From NCBI RefSeq assembly GCF_018691265.1, contig NW_024881313.1:4332501-4396500 (forward strand): 64,000 nt of DNA, given 5' to 3'. This stretch comes from Tyto alba (lineage: Eukaryota > Chordata > Aves > Strigiformes > Tytonidae). The notes beneath the pieces were generated by a model. The model worked only from the letters and a program-made list of their open reading frames with translations, did not search any database and had not been told where the DNA came from. Position 1 is the stretch's first letter; each line of letters begins with the position of its first letter. A program made the position numbers and the translations under genes. This document shows, piece after piece, positions 48,811 through 62,600 of this stretch.

Positions 48811-51800
48811 GTGGTTATTTTTCGGGTATAACTGATCTTGGTTTGCACAATATGTGTATATTTGCATATGCCAAAATGGTATGGTTGTGTACGCACTCTG
48901 TTTCATGTTCTATGACACTATGATAACACCTGTTTTGGAAAGACAGTTGAATTAAAATTTAACTAAATTTTAATCACTTTTACACAGGGCACAAGCAGCC
49001 GTTCAGCTGTACTGCTCAAATACTTAGAGGATGATGTTTTCGCCTTTTATGTTTAATAAATCTTGTGCAAAACTAGATAATTCGTCTTTGCTTGTATTTC
49101 CATTTTCTTGGACTCCACACAACTGAGTGGAGAAAGAATATTTTTTTTTCAATCAGAAGTGAAATGTAACTGATAATAGATCTATACATAAGAGATTTTT
49201 TTACAGTACTTTGGAATTTTTTCAACCACAGTGTATATCTTAAAATCTTGTTTACCAGCCCTATATAACCTAAAACTTGAAAAAATTAAGAAATTAAACC
49301 AATTTTTAAATCATTTATCTAAATAACAAAGCCTTGGCTTTTCAGTTATTGACTGATGGCAGAACTGAAACCTCCAGAGTACTCCAGCATGGAGGAGTGG
49401 AACGGCTGTTTGTGTCTCAGGCTGTGTCACAGTAAAGAGCAGCCTGAGAGTTGCACTTTATTTTCCCTCTCATCTAAACATATCGCAGAATTCAGTGGAG
49501 GTAGCTCAGATTACTCTTACTCTGGGAGGAGAGTGACCCATGGAACATGCTGCATGGAAGGGGAAGATGGCAAGGTTTTGTGCAGTTGCAATGCCACTTT
49601 TTCAGCATGTTTGCCAAGCTGTCTTCTAATTCTAAATAAACACTGTACAGGAAGTGTAATTCCTCACTTAAAACACTTTTTTCTAGGTAAATCAGCGTGG
49701 TGCTATTGTGGGATTATTTTGCCTTCTTTTACATCATAGTCTTTTTGATCAGGTGTGTTGTGGTTGAAAGTTCCAGTTAGTTGCATTTTGGAAATGCATT
49801 TCTCAAAAGAATGTGTGGTATTACTGGGTTTTATACATGGGACACCCGTGTCCTTTTGTATCTTTGCTGTCTAGAGGATGAGATGCAAACTCACAAGCCT
49901 GGAATATTAACCCAGAATTTACTTCAGGATAGACTGAGTTGATTCAAACTCTCATTGGCCATACACAGTGCAAAATTTTTCTTTCTAATACCACTTCATG
50001 TTAAAAATGAAAAAAGAAAAAGGAGAAAAAAAAAAAACCAACAAACTTTTTCAAACACAGAATCCACCATTTGGCTTTGTATAATATTTGCTGTAGAGAA
50101 GAGGTGTCAGTGAAGAGGAAAAAGAAGACTTTGAGTTATGAAAGGAAGAAGTGGCGTTCACTTGGTGAAATGACTAAATTTTCTCCACTACATGAGACTT
50201 ACACTGATTAAGAATAGCTGCTATTGACATGATTTCCTACTTGGCAAGTAATTCCCGTTCTTCCTGGAGACAGCCCTACTCTTTAAAGCCTATTTTGAAA
50301 TTAACCATTGACCCTTTTTAACACTTACTTCTGTTGATCTCATTTAATGTAAAAAACTTTTTCTTTTTTTTTTTTTTGATATGTAGGCTTGGTATGTTGT
50401 TGTGTATGGTGGTATGTTTCCCTCGTTCGGTTATATACTTGGGCGTTTTCTCTTGTTGCTTCTGTGCTTATTTTACTTAATGTGAGGGAGAGGGAAGGGG
50501 TTTTTTGAAAATTGGGGAAAAGATGGTTTAAGACCACAGAAAGTGCCACAGGACTTGATTGGCCAATTTGGAATCAGACTACATTTAAAGTAGTTTGAAA
50601 GTGATACCTCATCTAGATTTCATGATTTTGGTACCCTTTTTAACTGAGTTCTTTGTGACTGAGACAGTTTTAGTTACTCACTGCATATTTTGTCCAAACT
50701 TTCTTACCCTTTCGCTTCTGCGAAATAATTCTGCAGAACTGAATTGAGTTGTTCTTACAGTAAAACCCAATCTAAATTTAAACCAGCTGCAATTTAATTG
50801 CTCTTTTAATTGTATTTTAATTTCTTCCAAAGTGCTGATGTCTTTCATTGAACCACCTGCTCTATGCAGCTCAGGCTCTTGAGGGAGCAGCAATATCCAT
50901 TACACTTACAAGACATGCCTTTCTATTTCCCACTACATATGCCAGATCTGAGTTCTGCTTTGTTGTCCCAGGCTATGAACTCAGATTTTGTAGCCTAATA
51001 CATGTCATAAACATGTTGCATACTGTTAGATATCAAACACCAGATACTGCTGCACTTTTTTTTAAACCCATGCTTTTATGGCTTCCAAGTGGAACTGAGC
51101 TTAGCTCAGTTCCTGCTGTGAGTTCCAGACCTTAAAACAATCTTCCTCTGCAGGTTTGTATATCCAATATGTTCTGTGTGGGCTGTACGCTTCTGTGGAG
51201 CCTGGGAAAATAGGGACTTCTGATTCTCAGGGACTGTCAAAATTGCATGATAAGATGTACGCTTAATATATGTTGTGGTATAAAGATTAAGTGGGTGTGC
51301 TTTGTGCTCTGCCCATTGCCCTGTTGTATGGTGGCCATTATAAGCTGAAACAGAACATAAATCTGGGTTGTCTGGTTTGATAGCTTGGAGGATAAAGTAT
51401 CAGTAAAGCAGATAGAAGATACAGAAGGGTACTAGAGTCTTTTGTTTACAACCTGAAGCATACTCTTGTTTCCATTTTCCTTCTACTCCTGGTTATTTTC
51501 TCAGGCATATTAATACAGCAATACTGTATGTGCTCTTAAGCTCTGAAACAACCTTCAGATTGCGGATGCCTTGAGCCTGTAAGGCTCCATCTCTTTCTCT
51601 GCTGGAGATTTACTGCCATTACAGCTTTCAGTAACTGCACACAGATGCAGCTTCCTTAGTGTGTGATCCTCATGTAGACAGATAACATTCCTTTAAAAAC
51701 TGGTGGACAAAATATAAATTATAGGCCTTAATGGTTTATTATCACTACATCAAACACTTGCACCAGGCACTGACTGAATTGCTGCAATTCCATTTGTCAG

Positions 51801-53484
51801 ACGGAGTTTAGTGTAGCCTTAATGCAGTCTCCAGTATTGAAGGTTGTTCCCTACTAACTTTTGGGTTGCTTTCTTACAAGTCAGCATTGGAGTCAGTAAG
51901 ACAGACTGCTGCCAAAGCAGATGCAGTTCATCTGCTCCCATCCTATAAATACAGAAGTGGTTTGTCTGGAAGTTCAATGGTGCTGCTACTACAGAATGGG
52001 ATACTGGCTCTGATATATCAGGAGTAGTTGCAAATGACCACTGGAGCCAACAACCTCTAGTACTTTCTAGAGGTATTTCCTTCATATATGGGTCAAGACA
52101 CATTCGTATTTTGTTTTGCATTGAAATGCAGTGTTTAGCAGCAATAATTAACATTGCTTATACTACTACTTAGATACAGTATTTGTAGCTTTAAGTTAAC
52201 TAACATGACTATGAATTTTGCTTGGTGTTTATTGGAACCTACATAGTGCTGTTTGTGCCCCTGAGCCTCTCAGTCGGGACTTTGGAGGCGATGGTTCTTG
52301 TTTGCTGTTTTACCGTGGAAAGTGAAGCCCTGGGGTTCCAGCATACTGTCAAGGCTTTTAGGCTTGTGCAGTCTAATGGAGAGAGATTCCTCAGTATTTT
52401 CATACTCAAAAATTTGTTTAATATGGACATTGCTGGCTACTTGTTAGTGATAAAAGGAGCTGCTGTGGAAATGGGTTGGGTTTCTTTAAAAATCAAACAT
52501 CCCAGCATTATTAGCATAAGTGAGAAGACAGCAGAGGCATACAAATACTTCCACTGGCTAAAGAAGGTAATACTAAAAAAAAAACAAAAAAAAACAAACA
52601 AAAATACTAAAAAAGTTTTGATTCTGAAACTTAATGAATGCAAAATCCTTTGCAGTTAAGTTTTAAAGCAGGTCTTTCAGCTTCCAGATGGTAAGTACCA
52701 GAAATAGGAAGAAAGCACAATTTATTGGAGTAAATTCCTTTCACCTTAAAAATGGAAGGTGGGAAGTGCCATAGTAACTTGTATTATTGGAAGCATATTC
52801 CATAAAAAGAACAATTAAATGTGCATTTCATACAGCTTCTATAAAATAAATTTTCCTTAGATACAGAAATGGGTTTGATTAAAAAAATTTCATGATGGTG
52901 GGGAAAAAAAGAAACTAGAATGCACCTACAACTGAAACTAAGCTGGCTGAATTGTATAGTGTTTCAACTGCAAATCATATACTAGGTATATTAGGGAAAT
53001 GTTGAAAGCAAGGCAGTTGTAATCTTAAAATTTTTTTAAAAGCTACCCAAATAATTTTAATTATGCTAATCCAAGGTTCTTTTTTAATAGCAGTTTTCTG
53101 TTGATAATTGAGATCATACAAGAAAGGTTATATAATAAAATAGGTTTTAAGCACTGATCCTGCAAGCAGTTACAGCACACTGGGGTGAATAATTTCAGTA
53201 TTTCCTGTTGAAGGAAGTTGTTGAATGTCTTTAAAGTTTATTGTTATGCATAACTGGGAGCACAAATGAAGCCTGTGATCAAAACTGGATGGCATTCTTG
53301 GGTTGTCCTTGCACATCTCTGAGCCAGTCCTAACATTTTTGTTCTTCCCTCCAGATTTTATTTTTAACCAGCAAGATATTGCCTCACTGTTACCGTTATA
53401 AATTCCTGTAGGCTCCAGGCTTCTCCCCCCGTTTCCCTTTCCTTTCAATGGTCATTGGCTTCTCAAGAACAAATTTCCCTACTC
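48811..53484 (+). other. JAZF1: JAZF1 intron 2, first block
   Basis: Intronic sequence with no supported exon. It includes a 127-codon ATG-started open frame at 49356-49739 that resembles no protein I know and is preceded by an acceptor-like CTTTTCAG; see the findings. An A-rich run lies near 50024 and a T run near 50365. Confidence 0.7.
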
Positions 53485-53640
53485 TGCTTCCTTTTTTTTT
53501 AATACCACAAGAAGTAAAATCAGTCATTTCTGTGAGCATATGCATTTGTGAAAGGAATTAATTGCTTCCTTTTTTTTTAATACCACAAGAAGTAAAATCA
53601 GTCATTACTGTGAGCATATGCATTTGTGAAAGGAATTAAT
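53485..53640. repeat. 78-bp tandem duplication
   Basis: Copy 1 is 53485-53562 and copy 2 is 53563-53640, directly adjacent. Each starts TGCTTCCTTTTTTTTTAA and ends AAAGGAATTAAT. They differ at one base only (T at 53529, A at 53607). The event is recent, polymorphic or an assembly artefact. Each copy contains GAGCATATGCATTTG, which carries an ATGCAT palindrome and an octamer-like ATGCATTT. Confidence 0.95.
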
Positions 53641-56600
53641 TGCGTGTAAAGTTCTAACCACTGCAAACTGTCCCTGTGTCTTGTCCAGCTCACTAATTCT
53701 GGTTCTATTGCTATTACCTATTTTTTCCAGAAGTAAAATTAACAGCCAACACCATAGGATTTAATGATCACTTGAAAGTTATTTTTAAAAGTGGTTAGTC
53801 TTTAGGTAGTGATATATTTAGTATGTACTATGTTACTAATGCAGTAACAAGAAGAAGGTTTTGGATTTGGAGACAGTGCCCTTTGACTACATTCGTGAGG
53901 TTTCTTAGCATCCAAGCCACATGATACTTCATTTCTGTGACTTTAACTTTTTTTCTTTCAAGGTACTTTGCTCAGTGCCTGATAGAAATATAAAGTGCTT
54001 CTTACTCCTTTCTATACAGGAGGTTCACTCTTGCCATTGGCCACTTCCATTCATATCCATTCTTTATCACTGGGGATATTTTCTGATGCGTTCAGTGGGT
54101 TTCCTCTGACAGTTGGTTCTGTGTATGCGTTTAGTTATACCAGTTAAACGTGCTTTCAGTAAGTATAGTGATTTATGTTAAAGCTACCTAGCAGCATCCA
54201 CAGCTTTTGCAACACATTGCACTTTTGCCTGTGGTTCTGCTATGACAGATTTCCCAGAGGTAAGCTATCAGCAGTAGTTAAATAAGAAGCTAATGAAGGA
54301 CTGTAGCTTGTCAGGAGTCATACCCAGTAACTGGATGTGCCACTAAAAAGCTCCATAGAATGTTTTACCAGCAGCAGTGCAAATCCTGTTGCTTCCTTTT
54401 TTCTAAGAGCTTGAGCATTAAGTTTTTTGTATAACGTGTGGGAGACCAAGATTCAGTTTCCTGCTGTCTGATCCCTTAGGAGTGTTTTAATCATAAGACT
54501 ATTAACTGGCTTGGGGTAAGACATCATTTCTCCTCTTGACGTTTCTTCTATTTGCCTCTTGATTTCTCTGTACCATCACGGGAGTGTCTGTTGGGACATA
54601 GTTTGGAATCAAACTTAAAATCGTGAGACTGGAGAGAGATAAGTTTGTTTCTCCTTACTTGCTTTCTTAATGGATGATTTTTCAGGAGGTATATACAAAA
54701 TGGAACAATTCTGAAACAGTGAGCATCTACCTCTAAAATAAGTATTCACTGCAGCATTCACCTGATAAGCAGATCAGACTTCAAGTCTTTCTAATTCAGG
54801 TTTGAGTTTTCAACTTTGAAGGTGTATTATTGGTGGTACATTATAGATTAATCGAGGCATGTGACAAAGAAATATATGAAACCCCTTAAAAACTGATTTT
54901 TAATCTCAAAACAGTTAATTTGCCTTTTTGATTAAAAGACAAAAAATTTTTTTAAAAAGTAACTAAAAGAAGACCATCCTAACTTTTTTTCAGTATAGTT
55001 TGTTCAGTATACATTGTCTTAATTCTCATGTCATTCAGAAGCAAAAGGGTAGAGACAAGGAAGACTTTTCAATTTTAAGAATCCTACTGCAGATCAGGTT
55101 TTCTGCATAAGAAAATCTGAGCCAGTGAATCTGATAAACTATTGCTGTGCCACCTGTTCAGACTTGCTACATTTTATAGTGCCAAGTAGCACAGTTCTTG
55201 CCCTTTGTCTTAAAATTTAACTTTTCCTTTCTGTAACATGATACTGTCTTATTTGAGTTGAATATCACGTCTCTGTGAAAGTGCAGTGTTTCCCTCGGGC
55301 TGTTGATTCTCATCATGTTGAAGGGGCATGCCAATGCTTCCAGTAGCTGCTGGATTGAATGCATGTGACAGAATACAGAAACGAAGGGATCAAAGTAACA
55401 TGTCAATTGCCAGATAATATTTTTCTGTCTGAGCTTATTTTTAGGTTTGCAGTGACCAAGTAGATCATGTGTTTTTATTCATGTAGCCATATCTTTATGC
55501 TCTGCTGTTTGACTTGTTCTGGAGATGGAACAAGACAAACTTCAGATGATAATTCAAACAAGATGTGCAGAAATGAATGTTAGTTAGGGTAAGGGGAATG
55601 CCTTTTGGTTTGGAAGGATTTATGCAGTTGGTTTTGTTTTCTCTTTTTATCAGCTTCAAGCTATGTGAAACTGAAGATTTATATAATGTACAGCTCTTTT
55701 ATTTCTTGTCAGCAGTAAAGATCAAAAAGCAGATTGGCATTTTGAGGAAAAGCCCTAATGCCATGTCCTGAAATAAAAATTGTATCATGAATTAAAACAT
55801 GTAGGGCACTGAAATAATGTGTATTAGTTGTGGGGTTGTTTTTTTGTTTTTAATTGAGAGGTAATTAGCTTTATTCTGTCAATGCTCATATGAAAGAGTA
55901 GGAGACAGAAAAAATTTCTTCTCATGAATCTCAAGTAAAAGAAGTGTTGCCAAATCAGCGTTGTTCTTTCAAGTGCACACATACACATCTCTGTGTGTGT
56001 AGTTTAGTTAGCAGACACTCAAGCCACTGGTATAAAACCTCAAGACTTTGTATTTCTTCATCTTTTGTCCATGTAGTGTGCCAAAATTGATAAAAAAGTC
56101 GTCTTTCTGGCATTTTTTTTTGTCTTGGCTGGTCCTGTTTCTGCATATATTTTCCATTTACTCTTGCACAGGTTACTTCATTTTGGAGAGGGAGGGGAGA
56201 AATTATTTGGTCTCCTTTGCTTTAAAAAGGCAGGCATTTATTTTCTGTGATGTTTAAATTTGATCATAAGCAGTAATGCTTTCAGAAGGACTATGTTTGC
56301 TGTATGAAAAAAATGTATTCAGATATTTCATTGTCAGCTATGTGAGGTAACAGCTCTCTCAGTATCTGTTTCTGTGAATGACAGCACGGCACCCTTATTC
56401 TTACTAGACTCTGGTAATAACATGCATGCATTCTTCATATTACAGTTATTTAACATACTCGCAAGGCTATATGAAAAGCACACTCATGTGCCAGTTTCAG
56501 ATCCTCTGCAGAAATAAGAATTTGTGGAATGTCTATTATGCTTTGATTTCAGAGTGAAGGATGAGCAAAAATTTTATATTTGTGAATTAGTTTTCTTCCA

Positions 56601-59600
56601 AGTGCAAGATGAGATAAAATGGCTGAAAACAGTGGCTGTTCTTCCTGTCTTTACTACTCACAGAAATGCCTGCAGTGTACAGCTAGTTACCTCCTATCTT
56701 GAGATGTTTTTTTGTATTAAATAACAATCAACAGCAGCAACAAAACATTACATGCACAAGAGAAAATGACAGTCAGAGTAGATAACTTTCTAGGAAAGGT
56801 CCTTGCTGTCCAGTGTTTTGCTAAAGCTTGTTGTGACCATCTGAACTACATGTGATGACTTACAGATTGGCAAGCTCACCATCCCTCGAATCCCAGGGCA
56901 GTCCAGACTAGCTGCTGGTAATATTCATTGGCTGTGGCCTGATTTTTTTTTTTTCAATCTGAAGTGTACTTCTTGTTGGTCTTTTGTGCAAAAGTAGTTG
57001 TGCTGCTTTTTCTAACTTTCCTGATTTTTTTTTTTTAAATAATGATACTTCATAGTAATGCTACTCATTTAGATTTGTTGGAGAAAGGCATGCACAGGTT
57101 TTATCTACAGTAAGACTAAAATTGAGATTTTTCAAATAAATTTAGCAGTTCAAAATGCAAATTATTGCATTACTTTTCTTTTTACTATATTAGCTTTTAG
57201 ATATGTTAGTACATTGTGTATCTTAGATTCCTTCCAGTAATGAATATCCCACTAATTTGTAATTTATTACAATACAACAGTCTACATTCTGGAATAATTC
57301 TTGAAGTATCTATGGACACTCGATGTTTCCCTCCCTTCTCCCTCATTATAATTTTTGCATATAACACTTCCAGGTAAGGGCTCTCACATATAATTTGCAG
57401 TCATGCTGGTATTCAATGAGGGATGGGAACTGTGAGCATAAAGGCCACGTAACAAAATAGATTTGCAGCAGAAAGTATGTCTTTGTATCTTGTTGTAGAC
57501 ACTCAGAAGTAGGGCTGTGATTTGGAGGTTGCATACAGAGGCCATCCAGGTCATGCTTTAGGACAGCCTTTAGCCTAGCTTAGCGACTAAGTGCAGATGA
57601 GAGAATATTCTTAGTGCTGGAGAACTTGACTCGTGAGGAAAGAATATTGACGTCATCTTCCGCTACATAAAATCTACTCCAAAGTGTTAGTCTCAGCCTT
57701 AATTTTCATTAAATATTTTTGCGGTTGGGTTGACCTCTCAATATGATTTTGAGCCAGAGAGAAAGTTTGTATATCCTGCAAGGATGCATTCATTATCCCA
57801 CCACTTCCTCTTCAATACTCCAGTGTCCCAAGAAATGGAGACCAGGTGGAGAGTTTGACAGAGTTGGCTTCTTCCCTTATGTTCCTAATGAGGCCGTGGG
57901 TGAATTCAGCAGGCCAACAAGGGAGTTTTGCAGTCCATCAGCAAAATGCTCTTGGAAGATGGTTCTCCAAGATCTAAGACTAGAATAACACAGGCTATAA
58001 CAGTCACCAAGCACTTTCAATCCAGAGCTTGAAGGAACCTGTGTTGTGCACTGGCATCCCAACTGAGCTTTATGCCCTGGAAATGCAAAACAAAATGAAG
58101 GTTAAAAGTGAAGTCACCTGAAAGCAATAGGTGGATACGAAACATGAGTCAAAGAGAGCAATGAGGATATATATTATGACGAGGAATTAGTAAGTGAAGC
58201 TTGACTGCCCTGATTGTGAGCAGACATTGTATAGTAAACGAACTTTTAATATCAAAACAGAAGAAGAAAAGGTTCCTGTGTGACTGAATTTTATTTGGCT
58301 TTTAATTTACCTTTGGGGCTGCTCTCATAAACTTGCAAAGTGCTGTTAGTTCTAAGAGGAGGAAGCCCCAGTGCATCATCTGTGAAATTTTTTAAAATTG
58401 GGTTATTTTTGCAAAGGTAGTATGGCATCATGTAATCAGAAAATAATTTTTCAACAGTGTAGAGACATACGCAGAACCATAGGACTACCTTTTGTTGTTG
58501 TTGTTACGAATGCAAAACCAGAGGATAGCTTGCTCTGATCTTGTCCTTGGATCTTTCTGAAACTTCTTGTCCCCATCCCAGAAAGTGAAGACAATTTACA
58601 AGTCTGTAAAAGTGAGAATTTGCACAATGAAGTAGAAATAAAACCCTGAAACTGGTGTGTGTACATGGGCTGCTTCACTGATATACAGCTGTTTGTACAG
58701 CTTTGTGAATACAGATGGACAGATACATGCCTTTGATTTCTGAAAGTCTAGCTCTGAAGTCTAATCCAAAGCATTTTAACAATAGCTGTTGTGTATATTT
58801 GCATTACATATTGTTTGTGAAATCTATGTTGGATTAAGGTGGCCTGAAACAGGTGGTCAGAAAGCTTGCTTGGTACAGCAAACGCTACTGAAGGGAGTCT
58901 TTATTCAATTAATTTGGCTCAGCTATAGTACAATTAGTCAGGCTGATATAATACTTTCTGAGTCTTGGTTTCCCTGAAGCAATACTCTGGCAGACATTAG
59001 ATTTCTTGTTTTAATTTCTGAGAAAACTGAGAAAGATTTCCTTTCTTTGTTATTGTCGGGGTTTCATTTATTTATTTATTTATTTAAAAATCAAGCACAT
59101 CTTTTTTTCCCCAGGTGGTATATGAGGATACAGGCAGAGATGGAAATAATTACAGCAGTAATTCCATCTATGGGTGTAGATGGTCCACAGGGGTAGATAC
59201 TGCTGATTTGTCCTTGATTTGCGGAGGAATTGTTGTGGATTTGCCTTTCATGGTTGTTTAATGTCACATCATTTCTAATTAGAATAGCTTTTGTAATGGA
59301 TGTGAAAGACACCGTAACAGAGAGGGAAGTAGCTGTGGCTTGGGGTATGTGCTCTACAGGCTTGCCACTACCATGTGTACCAACATGGAGAGGTATTTCT
59401 GTGAGACTAGGCTCATCATCATAAGTTTGCATGACAGCCCATCTTAAACTCTTTCCCGTAATACTGTGACCTTTTTCAGCATACCATTAAATATGGTCTC
59501 ATAATTTGCTAAATATACTGTAAAAATTACGTTCTGTGGGGGTTTTCACATACATGTAGGAGAGTACTTAGGTTTCCTGTTCCCATTAATTTTGCTATGT

Positions 59601-62600
59601 AAAACAGAAACCTTTATTTTTTATAGTTTTTCTACTGATTTCTCTTTCACAGTTCTTAGTCATTATGCACCCAGGGGTTGCCTGTTTTTTGTTGTTGTTT
59701 GCCATTTAACATAGAAAGCTGGAAAAAGGGTTTGTAGAAACCTGTAGTGTAGCTATAGAAAATTAATGTAGTCATCTTTGTGCTAGTATAAGAAACATAC
59801 AATCAGTAGGTAACAAGTCCTAATTTTTCTTTTAATGCTCCATGTAGTGTAACCTCATTTATTCTTATTAGCACCTAAGGTCCTGTGCACATAATTGGTC
59901 ATTTGCATCGTACATTTTAAGGGCCTGTGAAATGGTGCTGGTAGTTTTGATTTTGTCCATCTGGTTCAGTTAGAACCATGTAACTTAGCACAGCCAAGCT
60001 GGAAATTGTAGACACTACCACTGCTCTCCTGGAAACCAGCATACAACCCTTTCAGTCAGTTGTGATTTCCCTTTAGAATTAGGGCCAGTCCAGTAAGGGC
60101 CCTTGACTGGAATGGTACATTGACTTCAGGTGTATCCACCTCAAAATCTGTTATGGGAAGCCTCCTGTCACAGTATCTAATTGACTTTGTCACATCTGCA
60201 TAAGTGAGCATGAACTTCAGTCATCTCAGCAGCGTGTTGCTTGTGAGAGATTGGAGTTGACTGTCTTCCTACATGGCTTGGACCATTAATATTGTGAAGG
60301 TTATTTTTTTTTAAACAATACTGTTGTGCAGGGATTAAATCATTCCCAAAACAAAATGTAAAATGGATTTAGTTCTGATTTCAGGCTACAGAATTTACAC
60401 GATTTTGCTTACATGGTATGCAATATAAAATAACAACCTACGTTGTTTCCCAAAAGTATAGTAAGTCTAGGGAGTTTTTATTTTAATTATTGTTTTAATA
60501 TGATTGAGAAATGAGGAGACATTGGCAACAGTACAAGCTTTATAGGAAAAGATGTCATATGTTCAGTGAGCTAGGCAGTTTTGTGCATTTTGGCTTTGTA
60601 TTCATGTGATCCATAAAAGATGTTCAGTTTCTTCTTTACTATTTTTCCTTCCCCTTTGCTACCTCAGTGATGGTATATGCAGGCAGAAAATACTGCTTCA
60701 GTAAAGTGTGGGCTTAGTTATTTCACATTCCAAATATCTAAAATTCATGCTGTGGGTTTTGCACATGTGTTGTGAAGAAAAGTCTTACAGTTTCTTAGTA
60801 AATTGTTATGATGGGGAGAGAAAAGAGCTGTGGCTCAGAGGTATTCCATACACATTTCTTGAAAATAGTTTCTTGGCAAAAATTGTAATAAAGTAGAAGT
60901 CCATTAACCGTCAACAATTTTTGATTTGTAACAGCAGTAATTGTATGCATACTGCTCGTCAATGCATGTTCTCACAGATGGTATAAAACTAAAACATTGC
61001 TATCTGAAAAGTTCTTCATTTTTGCTGATGTCCTCATTTTGTTTGAGACATCATTTATTGGGGCAGCATGTAGGGCACAGTGAAACTTTCACGATGAAAC
61101 CTGAAACTGGATGAAACAAACCTGAAGGTTGGATCAAGTTCACAAGAACATTTGCTGAGGTTTGTAGGTCTGGGTTGAATTTGCAGCCAATCTGTGCTCA
61201 CTTACTGTGCGTTGAAAGAACCACAAGAAATATATTGGTTTCATATGCTTTCAGCCTTCAGTCATTTCACACTACTGGTGACTTCAGTAAAAGCTGGACA
61301 CTGCTTGCTCAAACTCCAGTGGAAGTAAACTGAGGCCCATGTCAAGTGATGTAAAAAGTCAGGTATGGGAAGTGGTTTGACGGTGTCATCGGGTAGGAAG
61401 GAGACAGGAGGCTGGAGACTTTTGTGCTCCCAAAAGCACAAAGAGGAGAGGCAGACATAATTGGGATCGCCCATCACACTTGAGGAGCTCCCACTTGGTC
61501 ATTATTGGGCTGCAGTACGAGTGTCAGGATTGGACCGTGCACACGAGGTGGGGTTTTTGTTGACAGGGAAGTGAGGTCAGGGAAAGGCTGATGAGCAGAA
61601 GTGAAGATAGCTTCCCCTTGTGGGTACAAACATGGAAGTTTTATGGAGGATTTCTTCTGGTCAGGGGAGAACAGGGGAGAGATTTTAATTGTGGGATATG
61701 AATATTTGGGGGGAATAAAAAACTGGATCTGCTAAGTTCTAGGATGACAGAAACATATAAAGAAAGGGGAGAATTCAAGGGAGAGGGTACACAAACTGAG
61801 TCCTGGAAGAGTCCTTCAGTGTGATGGGTGGGGGCCAGTATCTCATTTTGGCAGTTAGAGAAGGGAGGCACTAAGTTTCTCATTGAAGGGTTATTTCTGG
61901 ATCCTGGTGAGTAAGATGTAAACGAAGAGCCTTCTATTTTGAATCATCTCTAGTCAATATAATCTTCTCACTGCTGGGCGTCACTTAAAAACTTTGTTTC
62001 TTCATCCTCAGAAGATACGTGTTGATATTGGTGCTTACAGCCTTTCTTCAGAGCACTGTGTCACAGGGGAAGTTGCATGGACACATGTTTGAGTATCTAG
62101 GACTTGGTATCATTCTACTGAGGTAATGCTGCTAACAAATAGTTCCCTTTTTATTTCTCTGTCAACAGTGCTGTAGGCATATTAGCTAGCACTTGAAGCT
62201 GCTGAACTTTGGGTTTAGTTCCAAAGCATGCAGAAATTTATTTGGTGAAAGAAAATCCAATAACAAATAAAAAATGATCTCCCGCAACATATGTAGGAAG
62301 CCTGGTTTCTGGGAACCCACCATACTTCATGCCAATCAGAGCTGTGGAACCTGCTGGCCATTTTTTACTAGGCTTAACAGTAGAGTAGAGGTCTTAAAAG
62401 TTAGATAAATTAATCTAATCTTCATCTGTTAAATTGCTGGCTGAGCAGGAAGGACAAATGAATGCTCTGGGTATTGAGGGAGAGGACTCAGCTGCTAAAT
62501 GCTGCCTGGCAATGCGGCCCTGGAATAGCCTTGGCATGTAGGAGCTTAGAGAAAGTAGGTTTCCATTATTTTTGCTGGTCATAGGCAATTTGTCTTCTGC

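Noticed and set aside
52222..52659. 145-codon ORF on the + strand
   Set aside because: It begins at TTG rather than ATG, ends through an A-rich low-complexity tract, and matches nothing known.
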